Below are positions 55,620 to 62,577 of a stretch of DNA of 64,000 bases, piece by piece (the first letter of the stretch is position 1; every line of letters starts with the position of its first letter). The notes beneath the pieces are model-generated. The model worked only from the letters and a program-made list of their open reading frames with translations, was not told the origin of the DNA and searched no databases. The DNA comes from Chryseobacterium sp. MYb7 (lineage in GTDB: Bacteria; Bacteroidota; Bacteroidia; Flavobacteriales; Weeksellaceae), in NCBI RefSeq assembly GCF_002979455.1, contig NZ_PCOU01000001.1:248001-312000 (forward strand), given 5' to 3'. The translations under genes and the position numbers were made by a program.

Positions 55620-56033
55620 ATGAATATTAAGAACATTCATATTGGGAGCCTGATCAGATCCAAAGTGGAAGAACATCAGATTTCAATAGAAAGAATCTGT
55701 AGATTTTTTGAGAGTACAGAAGAAGACGTGGAAAAAATGTATCGTGCAAAAAGTATGGACACGGAGATCCTGCTGAAGTGGTGCAAGCTTTTAAAATTCG
55801 ATTTCTTTAGATTTTATACCGGACATTTGATTTTGTATTCTCCGCAATCCAGAATTGATAATGTGTTCAGAAAAAAAGAAAATACCCTGGTTTTCAGGAA
55901 AAGTATCTATACACAGGAGGTAAAGGATTTTATACTTGAAAAAATAAAAACCGGAGTAATGACTGCTAATGACGTGGTGGAAAGGTATAAAATACCCAAA
56001 ACAACGCTGTACAAATGGATGAAAAAACTATAA
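55620..56033 (+). CDS. Small helix-turn-helix protein (first of a pair)
   Basis: The 137-residue protein has an N-terminal helical region (HIGSLIRSKVEEHQISIERI) resembling an XRE-like repressor fold. Its C-terminal HTH, GVMTANDVVERYKIPKTTLY ending YKWMKKL, resembles the HTH of IS3-type OrfA proteins. No catalytic transposase part or terminal repeats are present. I recall similar small pairs recurring in Chryseobacterium genomes, so it is more likely a stand-alone regulator than an IS remnant. The start at 55620 is chosen because the -7-like box precedes it; a longer in-frame version would cover that box. Confidence 0.72.
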   Translation: MNIKNIHIGSLIRSKVEEHQISIERICRFFESTEEDVEKMYRAKSMDTEILLKWCKLLKFDFFRFYTGHLILYSPQSRIDNVFRKKENTLVFRKSIYTQEVKDFILEKIKTGVMTANDVVERYKIPKTTLYKWMKKL

Positions 56034-56034
56034 C

Positions 56035-56355
56035 ATGATCCCTGATTACAAACAAATTTATACTGACATTCTTGAAGAAAAATTCCCGGAAAAATTAACA
56101 GAAGCCGCAATCAGGCATAAGCTGGAAGCATTGAATTCGGCGTTTGACATTCTGAAATTTAATCAACTGATTTTTGGTGAACCTGAATATAGAGTCGGGT
56201 TTAATAATCAAAGGCTCCGTTCCTATGATGAAGAATCTATTTTGAAAATTTTAAAATATCAAAAACAGTGTGGGCTTAACAACTTTCAGTTGGGTAAGCA
56301 ATTTAAAATAAGCCGAAATACCATTGCTAAATGGAAGACCATTTTTAAAGTGTAA
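56035..56355 (+). CDS. Small helix-turn-helix protein (second of a pair)
   Basis: A 106-residue protein starting 1 nt after the preceding stop, so the two are coupled. The C-terminal half holds SYDEESILKILKYQKQCGLN then NFQLGKQFKISRNTIAKWK, a transposase-like HTH of the same style as its partner. The N-terminal half (YKQIYTDILEEKFPEKLTEA) is helical with no known domain. The function is unknown; as a pair the two may act together on DNA. Confidence 0.7.
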   Translation: MIPDYKQIYTDILEEKFPEKLTEAAIRHKLEALNSAFDILKFNQLIFGEPEYRVGFNNQRLRSYDEESILKILKYQKQCGLNNFQLGKQFKISRNTIAKWKTIFKV

Positions 56356-56532
56356 GAAGTGTTGGTTTTTGTTTAATAAAGGCGGATTATTTTTGGCAAT
56401 AGTTATAGTATAATTATTATTGTATTGTTTTGGTTTTTATTTTTTAAATTATGGTTGGGTTTTGTTAAATAATTCAACTTTTTATTTGTACTTTTTTAAG
56501 GTGATAAGGTATTGGTGTTTTGTGAGTTTTAC

Positions 56533-56594
56533 TACGCGTGAGTAGTATTGCGTAGAGAGAATTAATTTGTAATTGTCTGTGGTTGATAATTTTG
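56533..56594 (+). promoter_or_regulatory. 22-bp dyad (copy B) and full promoter upstream of the Ig-like exported protein gene
   Basis: TACGC-N12-GCGTA at 56533-56554 shares 18 of 22 positions with copy A. TTTG at 56566-56569 and TAATTTTG at 56587-56594 (17-nt spacer) form a complete Bacteroidetes promoter. The -7 box begins 41 nt after TATTGCGTA, exactly as in copy A. The leader to the ATG at 56652 would be about 50 nt. The rest of the 296-nt gap (56356-56532) is AT-rich without recognisable features. Confidence 0.65.
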
Positions 56595-56651
56595 TGGCAG
56601 TTAAATGATTTAGCTGGAAATTTTAATGATCAAACAATTATAAATTAAACA

Positions 56652-58463
56652 ATGATGGAAACAAAATTTACAATGCCCTCAGTCAAAGTCTTGTTAATAG
56701 CAATGCTCTTTGTTTTTGGGAAATTTTATTCACAAACCAATAATGGTGCAGTAGGGATTAATACAACTGCGCCCAATTCCAATTCTGTTTTGGATGTTGT
56801 TTCAGGAAATAATAATAAAGGGATACTGATTCCCAGATTAACTGAAGCGCAGCGAAATGCCATTACAATTAACCAATCCAAAGATGATGGTTTAACAATT
56901 TACAATACCACAGAAGATTGTTTCAATTACTGGAGTCTTGCGGATAACGAATGGAAAAGTGTCTGCGGACAAATGGGGAAAGCTGTTTTTACGATAGACT
57001 GCTCCACTTCCAAAGCAATGGGAAGTTATGTGAAAGGTAAAGAACTTACCAATTCGAATTACCTGAATATTGCGGTGAACGTTACAAAACCGGGAAATTA
57101 TACTATATCCGGAACTACTAGCAATGGATATAATTTTTACGGAACCGGAGTGTTTCTAAATACCGGAACACAGACAATACAGATTCCGGGGCAGGGAACA
57201 CCTGTAAATATCCAGATAGATAATGTGTCCTTAGAAGCCAACGGGACTGCTGTTACCTGTACTCCTGCTATTTCTATTGCTGTGCTAAGTCCTGCGGGAA
57301 CCTATACCATGAGCTGTGGAAGTGCAACTGTAAACGGTATTTACAAAGTAGGAACGGCTCTTACAGCTTCCAATACAATTACTTTACCTGTGAACGTTTC
57401 GGCATTGGGAAGTTATACCATTACTACCAATACGGTGGATGGCATTTCTTTCAGTGGATCAGGAACATTTACGGCTACAGGAAATCAGAATATAACATTA
57501 GGGGGAACAGGAACTCCTACATCTACCGCAGTGAAAACAATTACGATTACTTCCGACAGCCAGGGAGGGGTATCCACAACATGCTCTGTAAATGTGATTG
57601 TGGTGGTTCCAAAGAAAAAACTTTTAACAATCGGAACAGCACCAAACGGTTGTGGATATAATGTGTCAGGAACCTCTCCATCTGGTATGGTAACTAAAGC
57701 AGCTGCTAACTTTGGAACATTGGCCAATAGCATCGTAAAATACGAAGGATGGGATCAGATCATAGATGGTACAGACAGCCCAAGTGCTGCACAGCTGACC
57801 ACCTGGACAACTGGATCTAATCCTGTGGATATTATCGTCATAGGATATGCATGGGGGATGAATGCAGCAGAAGCACAGGTGTTAAAGAATTATTTGGCAA
57901 AAGGAGGAGTAATCGTTGCTTATTCTGAAAGTAATGCCGGAATGCAGAACCTGTTCAGAAATGTTTTTGACGGATCAGTAAATACCGGAAGTGTAAACAG
58001 TGCAGGGGCTATCTATAAACTGCCAATGACCAATGATGAAATATTGAACGGTCCTTTCGGAGATATCAGAGGATTGCAATGGGGAGAAGATGCTTCCGCC
58101 ACAACGTATGCAACGGGTCTACCTTCCAGTGAAATTACAGTGTATTCAGGTGATACAAACATCTCAACAGCTTCACCTTCAGGAACTGTAGGTCGTGTAA
58201 CGGCATTTAAACATAATACATTAAACTTCATCTGGGTAGGTGATGGTGGATTCAACTCTCAGTGTGGAACGGTTACTTCTCCAAATACCTCAGATACGAT
58301 ATGCCCGTTCTATGCAGATACGAACTATAAACCAATTGCTAAACCCAATTACGGAAATGGAGCTGCAGCTTATGAAATGAATGTATATAACTCAATATTC
58401 TATGCCAACGCTCTTGCGTGGGCAATTAAAAAGGCTGAATTCAGTGGAATAAACACACAATGA
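56652..58463 (+). CDS. Exported protein with two Ig-like repeats and an amidotransferase-like C-terminal region
   Basis: The 603-residue secreted protein has no overall family I recognise. Residues 1-27 form a signal peptide (cut after KFYSQ). Residues 30-105 hold the flavobacterial surface-protein opening GAVGINTTAPNSNSVLDVV and KGILIPRLT. Two related beta-rich repeats follow (about 109-213 and 215-320), each with a YTI-S/T-T core and GTGxF-TGxQxI pattern plus a Cys pair. The C-terminal region (about 322-600), from KKLLTIGTAPNGCGY through VDIIVIGYAWGMNAAEAQVL to GGVIVAYSES, resembles the Rossmann-like class I amidotransferase/ThuA fold. No T9SS sorting domain is seen at the end (KKAEFSGINTQ). 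Its promoter carries the dyad shared with the regulator genes. Confidence 0.75.
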   Translation: MMETKFTMPSVKVLLIAMLFVFGKFYSQTNNGAVGINTTAPNSNSVLDVVSGNNNKGILIPRLTEAQRNAITINQSKDDGLTIYNTTEDCFNYWSLADNEWKSVCGQMGKAVFTIDCSTSKAMGSYVKGKELTNSNYLNIAVNVTKPGNYTISGTTSNGYNFYGTGVFLNTGTQTIQIPGQGTPVNIQIDNVSLEANGTAVTCTPAISIAVLSPAGTYTMSCGSATVNGIYKVGTALTASNTITLPVNVSALGSYTITTNTVDGISFSGSGTFTATGNQNITLGGTGTPTSTAVKTITITSDSQGGVSTTCSVNVIVVVPKKKLLTIGTAPNGCGYNVSGTSPSGMVTKAAANFGTLANSIVKYEGWDQIIDGTDSPSAAQLTTWTTGSNPVDIIVIGYAWGMNAAEAQVLKNYLAKGGVIVAYSESNAGMQNLFRNVFDGSVNTGSVNSAGAIYKLPMTNDEILNGPFGDIRGLQWGEDASATTYATGLPSSEITVYSGDTNISTASPSGTVGRVTAFKHNTLNFIWVGDGGFNSQCGTVTSPNTSDTICPFYADTNYKPIAKPNYGNGAAAYEMNVYNSIFYANALAWAIKKAEFSGINTQ

Positions 58464-58483
58464 TAAAAGGTTTTTAAAGAGTG

Positions 58484-58517
58484 CTCCGGTATGATAATTC
58501 GTACCGGAGTTTTTTTT
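58484..58517. terminator. Terminator after the Ig-like protein gene
   Basis: CTCCGGTA (58484-58491) pairs with TACCGGAG (58502-58509), followed by eight T residues. Confidence 0.9.
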
Positions 58518-58863
58518 ATTTTATATATCTTTTAACCTCCTGAGTCAGGTTTAATATCAATTCAACAGGAAGATCTTCATTTACATCAATGAGAAGGATT
58601 TTAAACTTCTTTCTGCCATCCTGGATCAATTCCGGATAATCGAGTCTGTCGCCATGATAAAAACTAAGATAATGTTTCTGGTATTTTTTGCTGTAATAGA
58701 AATAGCACAGCATTTTCTTTTTGTATTTGATAAATGGAAGCCCAAAACTGAACGTTTCTGTAATATTTTCAGGATCTGACGCTAAAATAGCATCACGTAA
58801 AAATAAAAGAGTACTTCTTTCAGGCTCATTGATTCTGTAGAAATACTCTTGTATAGGGTTCAT
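58516..58863 (-). CDS. DUF1801 domain protein
   Basis: A 115-residue soluble protein starting MNPIQEYFYRINEPERSTL. It contains TETFSFGLPFIKYKKKMLCY (about residues 35-54) and a C-terminal helix LNLTQEVKRYIK, the YdhG-like DUF1801 pattern. The structural family is known, the function is not. It is convergent with the Ig-like protein gene and lies downstream of the ABC exporter, 18 nt away on the same strand. Confidence 0.85.
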   Translation of the reverse strand: MNPIQEYFYRINEPERSTLLFLRDAILASDPENITETFSFGLPFIKYKKKMLCYFYYSKKYQKHYLSFYHGDRLDYPELIQDGRKKFKILLIDVNEDLPVELILNLTQEVKRYIK

Positions 58864-58881
58864 TTTAATTCAATTAAAAGA

Positions 58882-60720
58882 TTAGTCGAAGTTTTGAAGT
58901 TCAACAAGTTTGTGATAGGTTCCTCTTTTTGCAATCAGGTCATGGTGTGTTCCCTGTTCTACAATATCACCTTTTTCCATTACCACAATCCAGTCTGCTT
59001 TCTGAATAGTAGAAAGACGGTGGGCAATGACTAAAGAAGTTCTGTTTTCCATCATTTTCTCCAGTGCGTCCTGTACAAATCTTTCGGATTCTGTATCCAA
59101 TGCAGACGTCGCTTCATCCAGGATCATAATAGGTGGATTTTTCAATACTGCTCTGGCAATAGAAACCCTTTGTTTCTGACCTCCGGAAAGTTTTCCTCCA
59201 TCATCTCCGATATTGGATTCGTATCCTTCAGGAAGTTTTGTGATAAATGCATCTGCATTGGCAATTTTTGCGGCTGCAATCACTTCTTCTCTGGTAGCAT
59301 CAGGTTTACCCATCAGAATATTATTGTAAACGGAATCATTAAATAATACAGATTCCTGTGTTACCATTCCTAATAGCTTACGGTATTCCTGTAGTTTTAA
59401 ATGTTTGATATCTGTTCCGTCAATCAGAATTTCTCCTTCCGAAACATCATAAAATCTTGCTAAAAGGTTAGCAATGGTTGTTTTACCGCTTCCACTTTGT
59501 CCAACAAGAGCAACAGTTTTCCCTTTTGGAATAGAAAGTGAGAAGTTTTTAAGAATCGTGTGGTCTTTATCATAGTAAAAACCAATATTATTAAATTCGA
59601 TGGAACTATTTAATGTGGAGATAGAAACAGGATTTGGTATTTCGTCTATTTTCACATCAGCATCAAGAATGGCTAAAACCCTTTCAAGAGAAGCTTCTCC
59701 TTTCTGTACATTCGAAATAGATTGGGATAAAGTTTTCACAGGAGGTAAAATCTGGAAGAAAATACCCAGGAAAACCAGGAAATCAGCAGGCGAAATACTT
59801 TGTTCTACAATAATTTGTTTACCTCCATACCAGGCAATAATTAAGAATGTAACCGAACCTAAAAATTCGCTCATCGGAGAGGCTAATTCTTTTTTTCTTC
59901 CTAAGCTTATTGAGCTGTTAATCCATTTCTGCATAGACTGCATAAAACGGTTGTCCATTATTTTTTCTGCACTGAAAATCTTAATCACCTTTGTAGACTT
60001 TAATGTTTCATCTACGATTGAGAAAATATTTCCCATCTCATTTTGAGCCTGGTGAGAATCTTTTTTCAGACTCTTTCCAATTAAAGCAATCATTGTTCCC
60101 ATTACAGGCAATACTAAAAGCGAGAAAAGTGTCATTTCTGTACTTAAAAAGAAAAGCGTTACCAATGTACTGATCAGCATGAAAGGTGCGTTGATCAATT
60201 CAACTAAGCTTCCCAAAATATTACCTTCAACTTCACCTACGTCATTTGACATACGGGACATCAGATCTCCCTTTCTGCTTTCTGTAAAAAATGAAACCGG
60301 TAAAGAAAGAATCTTTCTGTACATAGCTCCACGAAGATCTTTAGTAACACCTACACGATAATTAATCAATAAAAACGAACCTAAATATCTGAAAAGGTTT
60401 CTTAGTAAAAACATAAAAGCCGTGATCACACAAAGCCAGGCCAAAACGTTAAGTGCTCCATGCTCAGTTACTAAGGTTTGAACATAATAATTGGCATATT
60501 CTTTTGCGTAAGAGAAGAAATCTAAAATCTCTCCCGAATACACAGGTGGATGGCTGTATTTTTTGGCCTCAATGGTTCCGAAAAGCATCCCCAAAACCGG
60601 TAGGATAGTCCCTAAGGAAGCAATCTGAAATACAGAGTACATAAGGTTGAAAAACAAACTTCCGTAGATGTATTTTTGGTGAGGTCTTGCGAACTTTAGT
60701 ATTTTAATATATTGGTTCAT
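58882..60720 (-). CDS. ABC transporter, fused permease and ATPase (MsbA-like)
   Basis: The 612-residue half-transporter functions as a homodimer, probably flipping lipid A or another lipid. The membrane domain (about residues 15-340) has six helices. The ATPase domain (about 365-612) has Walker A GQSGSGKTT, the Q loop MVTQESVLF, signature LSGGQKQR, Walker B PIMILDEATSALD and the H-loop His in VIAHRLS. There is no peptidase or signal domain. MsbA is the best guess by organisation, but drug-exporter paralogues look alike. A TAATTTTG box lies on the minus strand at 60741-60748. Confidence 0.92.
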   Translation of the reverse strand: MNQYIKILKFARPHQKYIYGSLFFNLMYSVFQIASLGTILPVLGMLFGTIEAKKYSHPPVYSGEILDFFSYAKEYANYYVQTLVTEHGALNVLAWLCVITAFMFLLRNLFRYLGSFLLINYRVGVTKDLRGAMYRKILSLPVSFFTESRKGDLMSRMSNDVGEVEGNILGSLVELINAPFMLISTLVTLFFLSTEMTLFSLLVLPVMGTMIALIGKSLKKDSHQAQNEMGNIFSIVDETLKSTKVIKIFSAEKIMDNRFMQSMQKWINSSISLGRKKELASPMSEFLGSVTFLIIAWYGGKQIIVEQSISPADFLVFLGIFFQILPPVKTLSQSISNVQKGEASLERVLAILDADVKIDEIPNPVSISTLNSSIEFNNIGFYYDKDHTILKNFSLSIPKGKTVALVGQSGSGKTTIANLLARFYDVSEGEILIDGTDIKHLKLQEYRKLLGMVTQESVLFNDSVYNNILMGKPDATREEVIAAAKIANADAFITKLPEGYESNIGDDGGKLSGGQKQRVSIARAVLKNPPIMILDEATSALDTESERFVQDALEKMMENRTSLVIAHRLSTIQKADWIVVMEKGDIVEQGTHHDLIAKRGTYHKLVELQNFD

Positions 60721-60916
60721 TCAATGAAAAAATTGGATAACAAAATTACGTAAAATTAAAAGATAAGACGTTCTTAATCCTGTTTTACTTTAATGGATAA
60801 GTTCCAAAAAATGTCTTTTTGTTACAACTCAGGGCAATTAGACTTTGTTTTTTGAATCAATAAGCCTGAAAATGACTTAAGAATAAAAGATAAAAAAAGA
60901 AGATGAATTAATGAAA

Positions 60917-60940
60917 AAAACCGCTGAAATAGCGGTTTTT
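60917..60940 (-). terminator. Terminator of the M28 peptidase gene
   Basis: A perfect 9-bp stem (AAAACCGCT with AGCGGTTTT, loop GAAAT) flanked by A-runs and T-runs, 16 nt beyond the M28 stop. The remaining gap to 60720 contains only the ABC promoter. Confidence 0.85.
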
Positions 60941-60955
60941 ATATGATGGTTTTAT

Positions 60956-61876
60956 TTAAAATTTGACCTGGTCATTATATTTTGGTGCAAAATTTTTAGG
61001 ACTCAGTTTGTCCAGTGTTTTTCCAAAGTTATTGATGATCTGTGTCATATTATCGAAATTTACAATGTTGATATCGTCATTTTCGTGGTGATAATGAGAA
61101 GCTTTTGTCATATCAACGGTAGAGAATGAGTGAGCAATGATTTTCTTTTTTACAAAGCTTACATTGTCTGAACGGTAAAATAATTGTTGCCTTGCATAAG
61201 GATCTGCATTTATTTTTAATCCGTTCACTGCATTTTGATTAAAAAGTTCATCAAGATCTGAGAATCCGTCTCCCGTCATATATAATGCATTTTTCCCCCA
61301 TTGAGATTCTGTTGCGACCATTTCAAAATTGAAAAGTGCGGTCATCTTATTATAAATAGGATCTAAGTTTTTATCTGTTGAAATAGCTCTTGAACCCAGC
61401 ATTCCTTTTTCTTCACCATTAAATGCCATGAAGACCATGGAGAATTCCGGTTTTTTGTTTTTAAAATAATCGGCGATGCCTACCAGAGTTGTAATTCCGC
61501 TGGCATCATCATCTGCTCCGTTGTAAATATTGTCTCCTGTTTTATCACTGGTTCCGATATGATCAAAATGTCCTGAGAATCCCAAATACTGATCTGTTTT
61601 TCCTTTTTTGACACCGCAGACATTGTATACTGTTTTTCCATTATAGTCAAATGGTACTAAATAGGATTTTCCTGTACAGTATTCCAGATTGTTTTCTTTG
61701 AAAAGTTTAGCAATATAATTGGCGGCATTTTCATTTTCCTGAGTTCCGATTTCACGGCCTTTCATTTCATCTGAGGCCAGTGTAGAAAGGACTGTTTTTA
61801 CCCTTTCTTTGGAAACTTCCTGTGCAAAGGTAAATATGGAGAAAAGTGATAAAGTAAAATAAGTTAGCTTTTTCAT
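60956..61876 (-). CDS. M28 family zinc peptidase, exported
   Basis: A predicted aminopeptidase in the periplasm. The 306-residue protein has a Sec signal (MKKLTYFTLSLFSIFTFAQ) and the M28 metal and catalytic residues in order: SGHFDHIGTSD (zinc His), NGADDDASGI (bridging Asp), FNGEEKGMLGS (catalytic and zinc Glu), a later Asp in YMTGDGFSDLD and the last His in KASHYHHENDD. It lacks a T9SS signal and PA domain. The length is short but complete. It is transcribed alone. Confidence 0.92.
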   Translation of the reverse strand: MKKLTYFTLSLFSIFTFAQEVSKERVKTVLSTLASDEMKGREIGTQENENAANYIAKLFKENNLEYCTGKSYLVPFDYNGKTVYNVCGVKKGKTDQYLGFSGHFDHIGTSDKTGDNIYNGADDDASGITTLVGIADYFKNKKPEFSMVFMAFNGEEKGMLGSRAISTDKNLDPIYNKMTALFNFEMVATESQWGKNALYMTGDGFSDLDELFNQNAVNGLKINADPYARQQLFYRSDNVSFVKKKIIAHSFSTVDMTKASHYHHENDDINIVNFDNMTQIINNFGKTLDKLSPKNFAPKYNDQVKF

Positions 61877-61996
61877 TGTCTTTAATTGAAAGTTATATGA
61901 TCTGTCGTGGTTTCAGTTAAAATGTTGCATGAATGTACATAAATTAATTGATCTGACAGAGTAGAAGTATAAAATAGGAGTAGATGAAAAATAAAA

Positions 61997-62020
61997 AACA
62001 GCTCCTAAAAAGAAGCTGTT
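61997..62020 (-). terminator. Terminator of the DUF4293 gene
   Basis: On the minus strand AACAGCT pairs with AGCTGTT around a 10-nt loop and is followed by TTTTATTTTT, 24 nt after the stop. Confidence 0.75.
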
Positions 62021-62044
62021 CTCACTCAAAAAATCGTTGTAAGG

Positions 62045-62434
62045 TTATCGAAGTCTGTCTACAGATTTTACGAGCCTCTCATCTTTACGGATGTAAACAT
62101 TTGCTATAAGCAGACATATCACCGCAATTAATGGGAAAATTGGCTCAATACCCTTCTCAGGAAAATGAATTCCTCCGGATAAGTTGAGTAACCAGTACGC
62201 CAATACACCAATCAACAAAACGTTTATAATGATGCTGATGGTATTCAGCAAAATTTGTCTTTTTCTGTTTTTGAAACTAAAAATACTTAATGCTCCAATA
62301 ATAACAAGGATTATACATCCCATATTAAGTAAAGGAATACTGTCTGAAATGACAACATCCTGTCCCGTTATAAAAAGGAAAACAGCAGCTAAAACTGCTA
62401 ATAATGTCCAAATAGTTTGTATTCTCTGTAGCAT
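62045..62434 (-). CDS. DUF4293 domain membrane protein
   Basis: The 129-residue protein has four hydrophobic helices (about residues 7-24, 32-51, 60-82, 96-113) and opens with MLQRIQTIWTLLAVLAAVFL, the DUF4293 signature. It is Bacteroidetes-specific and usually found divergent from or next to rho, as here, but its function is unknown. The cytoplasmic tail YIRKDERLVKSVDRLR is basic. Confidence 0.87.
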   Translation of the reverse strand: MLQRIQTIWTLLAVLAAVFLFITGQDVVISDSIPLLNMGCIILVIIGALSIFSFKNRKRQILLNTISIIINVLLIGVLAYWLLNLSGGIHFPEKGIEPIFPLIAVICLLIANVYIRKDERLVKSVDRLR

Positions 62435-62452
62435 TGAATATTAAATTCTTGG

Positions 62453-62482
62453 CAAAAATAACATAAATTTTGCACAATTCAA
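62453..62482 (-). promoter_or_regulatory. Promoter of the DUF4293 gene
   Basis: On the minus strand TTG (62480-62482), 19 nt, then TATTTTTG (62453-62460), ending 18 nt from the start codon. It interleaves with the rho promoter on the other strand. Confidence 0.65.
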
Positions 62483-62499
62483 AAATAAGTGTAGATTTG
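62469..62499 (+). promoter_or_regulatory. Promoter of rho
   Basis: TTTG (62469-62472), 19 nt, then TAGATTTG (62492-62499): a full match to the Bacteroidetes promoter. The leader to the ATG at 62578 would be about 72 nt, long enough for the autoregulation known for rho in other bacteria. Confidence 0.65.
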
Positions 62500-62577
62500 C
62501 ACTATACAATGTACTTGAAAACCAAAGTCGCCGGACTTACTTTTCTTACTCACAATTAATTACATTTTTACATAAAT

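Noticed and set aside
55620..56355. Insertion sequence (IS3-like)
   Set aside because: Only HTH-like parts are present; no DDE domain, terminal inverted repeats or target duplication is visible around the pair.
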